Below are positions 18,975-28,855 of a stretch of DNA of 64,000 nt, one piece after another. Numbering within the stretch: the stretch's first letter is position 1; each line of letters begins with the position of its first letter. Position numbers and translations under genes: made by a program. The stretch comes from JAHJQQ01 sp963737555 (GTDB lineage Bacteria; Pseudomonadota; Gammaproteobacteria; Thiohalobacterales; Thiohalobacteraceae): positions 310,001-374,000 of the forward strand of contig CAVTTB010000008.1 in the NCBI GenBank assembly GCA_963737555.1, written 5' to 3'. The notes beneath the pieces were generated by a model. The model saw only the letters and a program-made list of their open reading frames with translations, was not told the origin of the DNA and ran no database searches.

Positions 18975-21107
18975 ATGGCCACCGCTGAAAAAAATCTAGC
19001 CTCTATCGTTCATGATCTCGAAACCTGGTTCGATGTCGAATTCAGTTTCCTCAAGGTCGATGAGCTCGCCGCGCAGATTCTGGCGCTGCCGCCGCAAGAC
19101 CGCGACTTCCTGCTGGACTGGACGCGGCGCATCTCTACCACCAACACCCAGATCGCCTATCAGTTCGCACACAACGCGTTGAAGATGATCGCGCGGCTGG
19201 ATCGTCGTGTCGTGGAGGCGTGGGCGTTACAGGCGATGGACAGTTATGACCGCAGCGGTCTGCATGCCGCGCTCAAAGTGGTCAACGACATCGAGTACTC
19301 ACTGCGACTGCGTCATGAGCATGCGGCCGGTGTGGTGTTCGATGAGATTCGCGGCATCCTCTTTACCTTTGTACGTGGATTGTCCGGACGGCGTTTGCGG
19401 CTGGAGCAGAGCGTGACGGCATACACCGATACGGAAATATTGTTTCTGCCCGCCGTCGTTGCCGACATGCAAACCGCCGAAGATAATTTCCAGCTGTGCA
19501 AGGCGACGGTGGCGATGCTGTGGGCGCAGACGCGTTTCGGCACCTTTCGCGCCGATCTGCCCGAGCGGCTCGCACAGTATGCTGATCCTGAGCGAGCGGC
19601 ACGGCTTTATCATGCGCTGGAGACATTGCGTCTTGAGGCGTGTCTCGCGCGTGAACTGCCTGGGTTATATCGACAGATGTGTCGTCTCAAGCAGATATCC
19701 GGCGAACCTGAGTTGTCGGATTTATGGTTGGCATGCGCAGAACAACTGCGATCCACTCATGCCACGGCGAAATTGAGTCTGACGTTATTGAATGACGTCT
19801 ATGCGGGTGCCGATGACGGACCGACTATGTGCTATCAAGGCGTGTTCCAGCCCGATCAGGTTGCGGCACGCATGGCCTCGCGTATCGACAAAGAAAAGGC
19901 CTTGCTGCGTATTAAGTTGGCCGAGTTGCAGGATGATCATAAGCCGCAGGTGCAGCGTGATGCGCCAGAACATGCTGATCGTCCTGCTCGGTTCGAATTA
20001 AATAAACAGGAAGAGCGCGACGGCGAACCGGATGTCTTCGAGTTGAATCTGGATGGTGCGCCGATTGCGCCGCCGGATGATGTGCAGCAATTGCTGACCT
20101 CTATTCGTTTGGATTTCGGCGAGATACCACCGGAATATCTGGTTGCCGCAGGGCCTGGCGAATACGACTTGAGTCAGTATCAAGAACAGCAGCGCGATCC
20201 GGATGAGGTCTGGCAAGGCACCTATCACGAGGAAGGCGCGCAGTTCTATTCGGAATGGGATCACGGCCGTCAGCATTATCGAAAGAATTGGTGCGTGATG
20301 CGCGAAAAAGATGTCACGCCGATCCGCGATGATTTTGTCGCCGAGGTGCTCACCAAATACATGGGCCTGGTTAAAAATCTGCGCAAGACCTTCGAGGTCA
20401 TGCGCGACGAAGATCGTCTGCTGAAACGACAGACGCAAGGTGATGACGTCGACATCGATGCGTTGGTCGAAACCTTGGCCGACGCCAAAGCCGGTCAGGA
20501 GATGAGTGATCGCGTGTTCACGCGCATGCATCGCGTCGAGCGCAATATCGCGGTGGCGTTCATGGTCGACATGAGTGGTTCGACCAAGGGCTGGATCAAT
20601 CAGGCCGAACGCGAGGCCTTGGTGATGATGTGCGAGGCGTTGGAGACGCTCGGTGATCGTTACGCCATTTATGGTTTCTCCGGCACCACGCGCAAACGCT
20701 GCGAGCTGTTCCGCATCAAACGCTTCGACGAGCATTACGGCGATGAAGTGAAGGCGCGTATCTCGGGTATCCGTCCGCAGGAATACACGCGCATGGGTTT
20801 CGCCATTCGTCACCTGACCAAGTTGCTCAACGAGGTCGAGGCGCGCACCAAACTGCTGGTCACTTTGTCGGACGGTCGCCCCGATGATTATTTCGACGTA
20901 TATCGCGGTCAGCATGGCATCGAAGACACGCGCATGGCCTTGCTGGAGGCCAAGCGTCAGGGCGTGCACTCGTTCTGCATCACCATCGACAAGGAGGCGC
21001 GGGATTACTTGCCGCACATGTACGGCCATGCCCGCTACACCATCCTCGACGATGTGCAGCAGTTGCCGCGCAAGCTCGCGGATATCTACCGGCGGATAAC
21101 CACCTAA
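18975..21107 (+). CDS. CbbO/NorD-type VWA-domain adaptor (first pair)
   Basis: 710 residues. The C-terminal 185 residues are a von Willebrand A domain with an intact metal-ion site (VDMSGSTKGW near residue 525) plus the later TLSDGRPDDY segment. The N-terminal 500 residues are helical and acidic as in CbbO/NorD. These proteins link a CbbQ or NorQ ATPase ring to its client enzyme. It lies directly upstream of form IA RuBisCO, separated by a 331-base promoter region. It could serve that RuBisCO, another RuBisCO elsewhere, or a different enzyme. No frameshift, unlike the second CbbO. Confidence 0.8.
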   Translation: MATAEKNLASIVHDLETWFDVEFSFLKVDELAAQILALPPQDRDFLLDWTRRISTTNTQIAYQFAHNALKMIARLDRRVVEAWALQAMDSYDRSGLHAALKVVNDIEYSLRLRHEHAAGVVFDEIRGILFTFVRGLSGRRLRLEQSVTAYTDTEILFLPAVVADMQTAEDNFQLCKATVAMLWAQTRFGTFRADLPERLAQYADPERAARLYHALETLRLEACLARELPGLYRQMCRLKQISGEPELSDLWLACAEQLRSTHATAKLSLTLLNDVYAGADDGPTMCYQGVFQPDQVAARMASRIDKEKALLRIKLAELQDDHKPQVQRDAPEHADRPARFELNKQEERDGEPDVFELNLDGAPIAPPDDVQQLLTSIRLDFGEIPPEYLVAAGPGEYDLSQYQEQQRDPDEVWQGTYHEEGAQFYSEWDHGRQHYRKNWCVMREKDVTPIRDDFVAEVLTKYMGLVKNLRKTFEVMRDEDRLLKRQTQGDDVDIDALVETLADAKAGQEMSDRVFTRMHRVERNIAVAFMVDMSGSTKGWINQAEREALVMMCEALETLGDRYAIYGFSGTTRKRCELFRIKRFDEHYGDEVKARISGIRPQEYTRMGFAIRHLTKLLNEVEARTKLLVTLSDGRPDDYFDVYRGQHGIEDTRMALLEAKRQGVHSFCITIDKEARDYLPHMYGHARYTILDDVQQLPRKLADIYRRITT

Positions 21108-21245
21108 GGTTTTGATTTTGCCGCCTCGCCCCGAGCCTCCGATCAATGTCCGACGATGACTGATCAGGCCGGGTAGGAATGGTTTCATCTGATTGTAATT
21201 AAAGAAATATATATTGATTACGCTGCGGGCCGGTCAGGGCGAGTT

Positions 21246-21269
21246 TAGGATAAATTATAATTTATCCTA
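21246..21269. promoter_or_regulatory. Perfect 24-bp palindrome upstream of cbbL, likely CbbR operator
   Basis: TAGGATAAATTA is followed directly by its reverse complement. A second dyad (TCATAAA at 21274-21280 with TTTATGA at 21293-21299) flanks a TTGACT (21283-21288), and TATAAA occurs at 21309-21314. The spacing of 20 is longer than ideal, fitting an activator-dependent promoter. CbbR, a LysR-type regulator, binds AT-rich T-N11-A dyads ahead of cbb operons. The whole 21108-21438 gap contains no gene. Confidence 0.6.
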
Positions 21270-21438
21270 CTTATCATAAACATTGACTGTTATTTATGAC
21301 GAGCCCCCTATAAAGTGCCTACACGCTGGAAGTGGGTGATCCCCAGGATCTAGCCTTCCGGGGACGGAGTCGCAGGCCACAGCAACACTCGGGTCGCGAT
21401 ATACCACCGAATTTTTGATGACTGTTGAGGACTAGACC

Positions 21439-22860
21439 ATGGCAGTGAAAAGCTATAACGCCGGTGTTAAAGAATACCGCGAAACCTACTGGATGCCGGA
21501 CTACACCCCGAAAGACACCGACATCCTGGCGTGCTTCAAGATCACCCCGCAAGCCGGTGTGCCCCGCGAAGAAGTCGCCGCTGCTGTGGCCGCCGAGTCT
21601 TCGACCGGTACCTGGACCACGGTGTGGACCGACCTGCTGACCGACCTGGACTACTACAAAGGTCGCGCCTATGCGATCGAAGACGTGCCGGGCGACGACA
21701 CCTGCTTCTACGCCTTCGTGGCTTACCCGATCGACCTGTTCGAAGAAGGTTCGGTGGTCAACGTGCTGACCTCGCTGGTCGGTAACGTGTTCGGCTTCAA
21801 GGCGCTGCGCGCGCTGCGTCTGGAAGACATCCGCTTCCCGATCGCCTACGTCATGACCTGCAATGGCCCACCACAGGGTATTCAAGTCGAGCGCGACATT
21901 CTGAACAAGTACGGCCGTCCGCTGTTGGGCTGCACCATCAAGCCGAAGCTCGGTCTGTCCGCCAAGAACTACGGCCGCGCCTGCTACGAAGGTCTGCGCG
22001 GTGGTCTGGACTTCACCAAGGACGACGAGAACGTCAACTCGCAGCCGTTCATGCGCTGGCGTCATCGCTTCGACTTCGTGATGGAAGCCATTCACAAAGC
22101 CGAAGCTGAGACCGGCGAGCGTAAGGGTCATTACCTGAACGTTACCGCGCCGACCGCTGACGAAATGATGCGTCGTGCTGAATACGCCAAAGAAATCGGC
22201 GCGCCGATCATCATGCACGACTACCTGACCGGTGGTCTGTCCGCTAACACCCAGCTGGCTCAGTGGTGTCAGCGTAACGGTATGCTGCTGCACATCCATC
22301 GTGCCATGCACGCCGTGCTCGATCGCAACCCGCACCACGGTATCCACTTCCGCGTGCTGACCAAGATCCTGCGTCTGTCCGGTGGTGACCATCTGCATTC
22401 CGGTACCGTTGTCGGTAAGCTGGAAGGCGATCGCGATGCGACCTTGGGCTGGATCGACACCATGCGCGATTCGTTCATCAAGGAAGACCGTTCACGTGGT
22501 CTGTTCTTCGATCAGGATTGGGGCTCCATGCCGGGCGTTATGCCGGTGGCCTCCGGTGGTATCCACGTGTGGCACATGCCGGCGCTGGTTAACATCTTCG
22601 GTGACGATTCCTGCCTGCAGTTCGGTGGCGGCACCTTGGGTCATCCCTGGGGCAATGCGGCCGGTGCCGCGGCCAACCGTGTTGCGGTTGAGGCCTGTGT
22701 CGAAGCCCGTAACGCCGGTCGTGAAATTGAGAAGGAAGGTAAGGACATTCTTACCACGGCTGCCAAATCCAGCCCCGAGCTCAAGATCGCGATGGAAACC
22801 TGGAAAGAGATCAAGTTCGAATTCGATACGGTTGATAAGCTCGACGTTAAGCATAAGTAA
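21439..22860 (+). CDS. cbbL: RuBisCO large subunit, form IA (green-type)
   Basis: 473 residues, complete. CO2 is fixed onto ribulose-1,5-bisphosphate. Catalytic landmarks are present: TIKPKLGLS (first catalytic lysine), GGLDFTKDDEN (carbamylated lysine), HRAMH (catalytic histidine region) and the loop-6 sequence SGTVVGKLEGD. The N-terminus (YNAGVKEYRETYWMPDYTP) and overall sequence match proteobacterial form IA enzymes. cbbS, cbbQ and cbbO follow, which is typical of non-carboxysomal form IA (IAq) operons. No csoS genes are present in the window. Confidence 0.97.
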   Translation: MAVKSYNAGVKEYRETYWMPDYTPKDTDILACFKITPQAGVPREEVAAAVAAESSTGTWTTVWTDLLTDLDYYKGRAYAIEDVPGDDTCFYAFVAYPIDLFEEGSVVNVLTSLVGNVFGFKALRALRLEDIRFPIAYVMTCNGPPQGIQVERDILNKYGRPLLGCTIKPKLGLSAKNYGRACYEGLRGGLDFTKDDENVNSQPFMRWRHRFDFVMEAIHKAEAETGERKGHYLNVTAPTADEMMRRAEYAKEIGAPIIMHDYLTGGLSANTQLAQWCQRNGMLLHIHRAMHAVLDRNPHHGIHFRVLTKILRLSGGDHLHSGTVVGKLEGDRDATLGWIDTMRDSFIKEDRSRGLFFDQDWGSMPGVMPVASGGIHVWHMPALVNIFGDDSCLQFGGGTLGHPWGNAAGAAANRVAVEACVEARNAGREIEKEGKDILTTAAKSSPELKIAMETWKEIKFEFDTVDKLDVKHK

Positions 22861-22944
22861 GCTTGCGTCATAGATGTCAGGCGAGACAACGCAGTGTTGT
22901 CTCGCCGCCTAACCGAATTTGAAACTAACTTTGGAGTGAATCCC

Positions 22945-23301
22945 ATGAGTGAAATGCAAGACTACAAATCAAGCTTGGCCAATGCAGAAAGCCGCAAGTT
23001 TGAAACCTTCTCCTACCTGCCGGCGATGACGGCGGAGCAGACCCGCAAGCAGATCCAGTACATCGTGAACAAGGGCTGGAACCCGGGCATCGAACACACC
23101 GAGCCGGAGAATGCGATCAGCAACTACTGGTACATGTGGAAGCTGCCGATGTTCGGTGAAACCAATGTCGACGTGATCCTGGCTGAACTCGAAGCCTGCC
23201 ACAAGGCGCATCCGAAGAACCACGTGCGTCTGTTGGGCTTTGACAACTACGCGCAGTCTGCAGGTGCTTCGATGGTTATCTACCGCGGTAAGACGGTCTA
23301 A
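22945..23301 (+). CDS. cbbS: RuBisCO small subunit, form IA
   Basis: 118 residues with the typical SYLPAMTAEQTRKQIQYIV N-terminal helix region, an NYWYMWKLPMFGE segment and a VRLLGFDNYAQS C-terminal strand. It caps the large-subunit octamer in the L8S8 enzyme. GGAG at 22932-22935 precedes ATG 22945. A strong terminator lies just downstream and probably sets a high cbbLS to cbbQO mRNA ratio. Confidence 0.97.
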   Translation: MSEMQDYKSSLANAESRKFETFSYLPAMTAEQTRKQIQYIVNKGWNPGIEHTEPENAISNYWYMWKLPMFGETNVDVILAELEACHKAHPKNHVRLLGFDNYAQSAGASMVIYRGKTV

Positions 23302-23325
23302 ATCGGTAGGGTAGCAACACCATCC

Positions 23326-23366
23326 AAAGCCCCTGCCCGAACAGATCCGGACAGGGGCTTTTTTTT
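23326..23366 (+). terminator. Terminator/attenuator after cbbS
   Basis: AAAGCCCCTG pairs with CAGGGGCTTT, with three further C-G pairs beyond one mismatch, followed by eight T. Because cbbQ and cbbO lie downstream on the same strand, it probably acts as a partial terminator. Confidence 0.9.
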
Positions 23367-23382
23367 GAGTAGTAGATGCACT

Positions 23383-23697
23383 ATGGATAAACCAAAAACA
23401 TACGTTGGCGTGGATAATGAAGTGAATGGTGGTATGACCACCATCGGCAAGATTATCCGCGACGCCTGGGTGTTCGGGCTTATCCCTGAAACGGAAACCT
23501 GTGCCGGATGGAATCTGGCCGGCATCGATGCCTTGCTGCAGAAGGTCAATAACGAGTGGGACAAGTATGGCTGCCTGGTCAGCCATCTGCCACCCGACCT
23601 GCGCGAGCGCCATCAACGAATTCATGACATCGCCATCGCCCGCGCCAAAGCGGCCGGGTGGAATGGCGAAGTCGAAACCGACGATGAAGGTAAATGA
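23383..23697 (+). CDS. Small conserved-looking protein between cbbS and cbbQ, unknown
   Basis: 104 residues, soluble, with no signal peptide and no recognised motif. It starts MDKPKTYVGVDNEVNGGMTT and has a helical C-terminal half rich in charged residues (ending EVETDDEGK). The open frame spans nearly the whole gap between the cbbS terminator and cbbQ, with 47 bases to the cbbQ start. Its position in a RuBisCO/activase operon suggests a RuBisCO-related role, but I recognise no family. Confidence 0.6.
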   Translation: MDKPKTYVGVDNEVNGGMTTIGKIIRDAWVFGLIPETETCAGWNLAGIDALLQKVNNEWDKYGCLVSHLPPDLRERHQRIHDIAIARAKAAGWNGEVETDDEGK

Positions 23698-23744
23698 TGT
23701 CTCTGTGATCGAGACGCCGCCATATTTGGTCAATGGGGTGAATT

Positions 23745-24554
23745 ATGTCTGCTGTGGATAGCGAGCAATACAAGGTCAAGAAAGAACCTTTCTATAAATC
23801 CGTCGCCAATGAAGTCGAGCTTTACGAGGCCGCTTACAGCGCGCGTATGCCGATGATGCTCAAAGGCCCGACCGGTTGCGGCAAATCCCGCTTTGTCGAA
23901 TACATGGCCTGGAAGCTCGGTCGCCCGCTGATCACGGTTGCCTGTAACGAAGACATGACCGCCTCCGATCTGGTCGGCCGCTTCCTGCTCGATAAGGAAG
24001 GCACCAAGTGGCAGGACGGTCCGCTCACCACGGCGGCACGCATCGGCGCCATCTGCTATCTCGATGAGGTTGTCGAAGCGCGCCAGGACACGACGGTCGT
24101 GATCCATCCGCTGACCGACCATCGCCGCACCTTGCCCTTGGACAAGAAGGGCGAGCTGATCGAGGCGCACAAAGATTTTCAGTTGGTGATCTCCTACAAC
24201 CCGGGCTATCAGAGCCTGATGAAGGATCTGAAGCAATCCACCAAGCAACGCTTCGGCGCGTTGGATTTCGATTATCCGGAAGAGAAGATCGAAACCGACA
24301 TCGTCTCCAGAGAGTCGGGCGTGGATAAAGAAATCGCCGCCAAGCTGGTGCAGATCGCGCATCGCGCCCGCAATCTGAAAGGCCACGGACTCGATGAAGG
24401 TATCTCCACGCGTCTGCTGGTCTACTCGGGTCAGCTGATCGTGAAGGGCGTCGAGCCGAATGCCGCCTGCACCATGACCATGGTGACGCCGCTGACCGAT
24501 GATCCGGATATGCGCGACACCCTGAATGCTGCGGTGCAGACGTTTTTTGGTTGA
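23745..24554 (+). CDS. cbbQ: RuBisCO activase AAA+ subunit CbbQ
   Basis: 269 residues. Walker A is GPTGCGKSRF, Walker B is AICYLDE, and the CbbQ stretch ACNEDMTASDLVGRFLLD is present. With CbbO it forms the activase that restores inhibited form I RuBisCO using ATP. It is the CbbQ linked to form IA cbbLS, in the order cbbL-cbbS-orf-cbbQ-cbbO. ATG 23745 is preceded by GGGGTG. A repetitive element separates it from cbbO. Confidence 0.92.
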   Translation: MSAVDSEQYKVKKEPFYKSVANEVELYEAAYSARMPMMLKGPTGCGKSRFVEYMAWKLGRPLITVACNEDMTASDLVGRFLLDKEGTKWQDGPLTTAARIGAICYLDEVVEARQDTTVVIHPLTDHRRTLPLDKKGELIEAHKDFQLVISYNPGYQSLMKDLKQSTKQRFGALDFDYPEEKIETDIVSRESGVDKEIAAKLVQIAHRARNLKGHGLDEGISTRLLVYSGQLIVKGVEPNAACTMTMVTPLTDDPDMRDTLNAAVQTFFG

Positions 24555-24570
24555 TGCTGGAAATCAATGT

Positions 24571-24716
24571 CGGGTGGGTTAGGCGCATGAGCATGCGCCG
24601 TAACCCACCAGGCGTGCGCAGCAACGCAACACATTCAGATGCGATGTGTTGCCTTGCGCAACGGCTGGTGGGTTACGCAAACAACGGCGTGCCTTGGTAA
24701 CCCACCCTACATTGAA
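24571..24716. repeat. GTGGGTTA...TAACCCAC repeat element between cbbQ and cbbO
   Basis: An inner palindrome (GTGGGTTAGGCGCATG near 24574 with CATGCGCCGTAACCCAC near 24592) is followed by further GGTGGGTTACGC and GGTAACCCACC copies up to about 24710. It fills the cbbQ-cbbO gap. This core is a familiar dispersed repeat of beta- and gammaproteobacteria. In the transcript it would form a stable stem between two genes whose products must be balanced. Confidence 0.8.
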
Positions 24717-24752
24717 TCCGTCTCCGCACCATATTCGCAGTAGAGATTCCAA

Positions 24753-27089
24753 ATGGCTATCAAACTGGAAGACTACGAAGAAATTCTAGAAGGCGCCGCG
24801 CACGAAGTGCGCGACGTGCTGAAGGATACGTTCGTCGAGGCGTCGCACGTCATGTCGCCGGTCGGCCTGCAGACCTATCTGGAAGGCGCCAAGGGCGCTG
24901 ATCAATCTGGGTCGCGGCAACGATCTGGTCATTTCCTATCTGCAGCAAATGCCGATGGTGGCCAAAGAGTGCGGCGAAGACGTCATCAACGACTGCGTCG
25001 GCGCGGCGTTGAAGCTGTCTTCCATGACCTCCGGCGAGGTCATCGCGCTGATGTTCAACAGCCTGCCCACCGCCTCGCGTCGTTTGGGCGATGCGGAATT
25101 GCTGCGCGGCTATCTGACGCTCATCCATCAACTGTCGGCGACGGCGGCGCGCGGTCTGCGGCCGATGCTGAGTCACATCGACGAACTGCTGTCCAAGCTG
25201 ACCTTGAGTGGCCTGCGTCGCTGGACCAATTTCGGTGCGCAGGCCTATCGGCGTGACTTCAAGAATCTGACCTCATACTTCAATCTGGAGTCGGCGGACA
25301 GCCGCGCGGTGTTGCAGAAAGAACGCCGCGGCACGTTGTTTATCGATACCCAGCGCAAACTCAATTTCTATTTGCGCGCACTCTGGGGCCGGGATTTCTT
25401 TCTGCGTCCGACCGGCGCGGATTACACCGACTTCAAACCCTACATCGAAAAGAACATCGTGCACATGCCCGATGCGGTCGACGCGCTGGGCGATATCGCC
25501 GGGTCTGGAGTTGTACCGCGCGCAGGCGGCGCATATGGCGGCGCACATCTGCTACACGAAATCGCGGATCTCCGCCGAGCAGCTGAGTCCGGCGCAGATG
25601 TTTTTCATCGCCTTGGTCGAAGATGCGCGCATCGAGTACAAGGCGATCAAGGATTTTCCGGGCCTGAAAAAACTCTGGCGCTCGTTGCTGGTGCTCGATT
25701 ACCAAGAACCGACCGAGCACGACACCATCCCGATACTGGAACGCTTCGCGCTGCAACTGTTGGACTCCAGTTATCAATCCGAATGATGCGGCAACTGAAT
25801 GCCATTGCCGCAGCGCTTCCATGCCGGCATCGAGCAGAATCAGGACAACAACCAGTTCTCCTGGGATCTGGGCATGGAGCTGTTCCATCTGTTCATGGAG
25901 CGGCGCGAAGTTCCGAGTCTGCGCATCCTGAATCGCATCCGTATCCCGTATCGCGACGACAATCGCTACGTCTGGGAGTTCGAGGAATTCGACTGGAATC
26001 AAGGCATCGATTATCTCGCCGGCCAGTCAACGTCAGGTGCGGCGCAAGGTCAGCATCATGGAAATGGCCAATGAAGTGGATTGCGAACTGGCCGGCGACG
26101 ATGCGCAGGAGATCTGGACCTGCGAAACCGAGGTGATGCCCTACGAAGATCTGGGCGTCAGCTTCAATCAGATGTGGGGCAAGGAACCGATCTCGGAACC
26201 CTTCCATTATCAGGAATGGGATTATCAGATTCAGCTGCACCGCCCCGACTGGGTGACGCTCTACGAGCGCCGCCAGCCCAAAGGCGATCCGGAGATGATC
26301 AATGACATCATCACCGAGTACAAACCGGTCGCGCACCGCATCAAGCAGATCATCGATCTGCTCACGCCGGAAGGTGTGCAGCGCGTGCGTAACATGGAAG
26401 ACGGCGACGAGATCGACATCAATGCCGCCATCGATGCGATGGTGGCGATTCGCATGGGCGAGCAGCCCAACCCGCGCATCACCATGCGCAACGTGCTGAA
26501 GAATCGCGACCTGGCCGTGGTGGTGTTGATGGATATGTCCGAATCCACCAATGAAACCGTGCAGGGTTCCGATAAGACCATTCTGCAACTGACGCGCGAG
26601 GCCTCGACACTGGTGGCGACCGCGATCAACGGCATCGGCGATCCGTTTGCCATCCACGGCTTTGCCTCCGACGGCCGGCATGATGTGCAGTACTACCGCT
26701 TCAAGGATTTCAATCAGCACTTCGATGACGAGGCCAAGTCACGTCTGGCCGGCATGAAGGGCGGTATGTCCACGCGCATGGGCGCCGCTATGCGTCATGC
26801 CGGACGGCATCTGCTGAAACAGGTGCAGCGCAAGAAGCTGCTGTTGATCGTCACCGACGGCGAGCCGGCGGATATCGACGAGCGCGATCCGCAGCATCTG
26901 CGTCACGACACCAAGAAGGCGGTCGAGGAACTCTACAGCCACGGCATCATGAGTTATTGCCTGACCCTGGACCCCAACGCGGACAGTTATGTGAAGCGCA
27001 TCTTCGGCATGAACAACTACACCATTATCGATAATGTGCAGCGGCTGCCGGAGAAGCTGCCGGTGTTGTTCGCGAATATCACGAAATAG
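24753..27089 (+). CDS. cbbO: RuBisCO activase adaptor CbbO (VWA domain), four frameshifts
   Basis: Read through frame changes near 24895, 25500, 25785 and 26030, the product is about 775 residues, the normal CbbO length. The C-terminal VWA domain has its metal-ion site in LMDMSESTNE (near residue 590) and a later IVTDGEPADI segment. CbbO docks the CbbQ ring on RuBisCO through this domain. Conservation continues across all four joins, so sequence error is more likely than decay. ATG 24753 opens MAIKLEDYEEILEGAAHEV. Confidence 0.85.
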
Positions 27090-27096
27090 CGTAATC

Positions 27097-27121
27097 GGGA
27101 ACGGCCTGGCCGGCCGTTCCC
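27097..27121. repeat. Hairpin between cbbO and the aldolase gene
   Basis: GGGAACGGCC pairs perfectly with GGCCGTTCCC around a five-base loop. No T-run follows. It may be an mRNA-stabilising or processing hairpin in a cbb transcript. Confidence 0.6.
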
Positions 27122-27142
27122 GCCAGCCAAGCGGAGCAGTGT

Positions 27143-28346
27143 ATGGCCCTCGTCAACATGCGGGACATGCTGGAACATGCCTACCGTCATCGCTACGCGG
27201 TCGGTGGCTTCGATCTTGTCAGTCTGGATTTTCTCGAAGCGATCATTGCCGCCGCCGAACGTCAGCAGGCGCCGGTGATTCTGAGCCTCGCCGAATCCCA
27301 TTTCGAATACTACGACTTCGAACTGCGCCATGGCCGCCACGGTGGCGGCGGCGCGACGCGCGAGCGTGCCGGTGGCGATTCATCTCGATCACGGCGCGAG
27401 TCTGGAATCCGCGATCCGCGGCATTAATCTCGGGTGCACCGGCGTCATGGTCGATGCCTCCACCCAGGCCTTCGCCGAAAACGTTGCGCGTACAAAAGCC
27501 GTCGTGGAGATGGCGCACGGTTGCGGCGTGCCGGTCGAAGGCGAGCTCGGTTATGTCGCCGGCATAGAAGGCGAGGATGCCGAGAAGCATCCCGGTGAAG
27601 TTATTTACACCTCACCCGATGAAGCACAGGCTTATGTCGTGCAGACCGGCGTGGATTTCCTGGCCGTATCCATCGGTACCGTGCATGGTCGCATGCGCGG
27701 CGAGCCGCAGCTCGATCTCGATCGCTTGGCGGACATCAATGATCGACTCGGCATACCGCTGGTGATTCATGGCGGCACGGGTCTGAGCGATACGCAGTTC
27801 CGTGCGTTGATCGAACGCGGGGTCGCCAAGATCAACTATTACACGGCCCTCGCCGATGCCGCCGCCGCGCGCATGCGCGCGAACGCCGCTGCCGATCCGC
27901 GCGCCGGCTACACCGGTTTGATGAAGGGTGTGCAGGCGGCCATCGCCGCCGAGGTCGAACGCTGCATACAGGTGTGGGGATCGGCCAACCAAGCCGCCGC
28001 TGTTCTCGATGCGGCACGACCCTGGCGCGAGGTCGAGCATCTCATCATCTATAACTTCAACGATGAAGCGGCGGCACGTGTCCCCGACGCCATGGCGAAC
28101 GGCCATCGCGCGCTGAGCCCCATCCCCGGCGTGCGCCGTGTGTTCACCGGCACGGCGGTTGCGCCGGATGCCAAATACAAGCACTGTTGGCTGGTGCGCT
28201 TCGCGAGCAGCGAGGTGATACCCCGCTATCGCGATCACCCGTCGCATAAGCGCTTTGCCGATGAGGAATTCCGGCCTTATGCGGGCGACCGTATCAGTAT
28301 CGACTATATTGCGGTGGACATGGCCGATGCGGGACTGACCGATTGA
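27143..28346 (+). CDS. Class II fructose-bisphosphate aldolase fused to a C-terminal Dabb domain, one frameshift
   Basis: Residues 1 to about 290 are a class II ketose-bisphosphate aldolase: HLDHG (zinc histidine), a PVEGELGYVAGIEG stretch, a DFLAVSIGTVHG segment, IHGGTGL and a KINYYTAL phosphate-site segment. In the Calvin cycle it would condense triose phosphates to fructose- and sedoheptulose-bisphosphate. Residues from about 305 to 395 (starting VEHLIIYNFNDEA and ending ISIDYIAVD) match the Dabb dimeric alpha/beta-barrel domain, an unusual fusion. A frameshift near 27325 lies before the HLDHG motif. GGAG precedes ATG 27143. It ends the cbb gene run. Confidence 0.85.
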
Positions 28347-28375
28347 ATGATTCACGCAGCAGAAGAGGAAAACCT

Positions 28376-28785
28376 ATGCTCAGCAATCCAGTGACGCGCG
28401 CCGGTAAAAATGGCCTGCGCTGGGTGGAGAACCTCGGCCTGATCGTCATCGCCATCGCGACTGTGATCGCCGGTGCCCAGGAAATCGAGCTGATGATCGA
28501 ACACCGCAGCCGTGCAGCTCGCCGATCTTGCTGCTGCTGTTCATCTACCTCGAAGTGCTCACCATGGTCGGCCTGTATCTCGAATCCGGCCAGTTGCCGG
28601 TGCGCATGCCGCTGTACATCGGCATGGTCGCGCTGGCGCGCTATCTGGTGCTGGATATGAAAGAGATGGATGTCTGGCGTATGGTCGGTGTGTCGGCGAG
28701 CGTGCTGGTGCTCGCGCTGGCCGTGCTGGTGGTGCGCTACGGCCATGTGCGGTTTCCCTATGGGCGGGGAGAGGAAGACAAATAG
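28376..28785 (+). CDS. PsiE-family membrane protein, one frameshift
   Basis: About 136 residues with four hydrophobic helices after bridging a frameshift near 28520. The LGLIVIAIATVIAGAQEIEL helix and the LLLLFIYLEVLTMVGLYLES stretch match the phosphate-starvation-inducible PsiE family. The function of these proteins is not established. ATG 28376 follows AGAGG, 29 bases after the aldolase stop, so it may be co-transcribed. It ends convergent with the ubiA-like gene. Confidence 0.7.
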
Positions 28786-28855
28786 CCGCGAGCGTTTGGT
28801 TATGCCGACATGGAGGGTTCTCCGCTTATCTGCAAGGGAAAATGGAGGTGCACTG

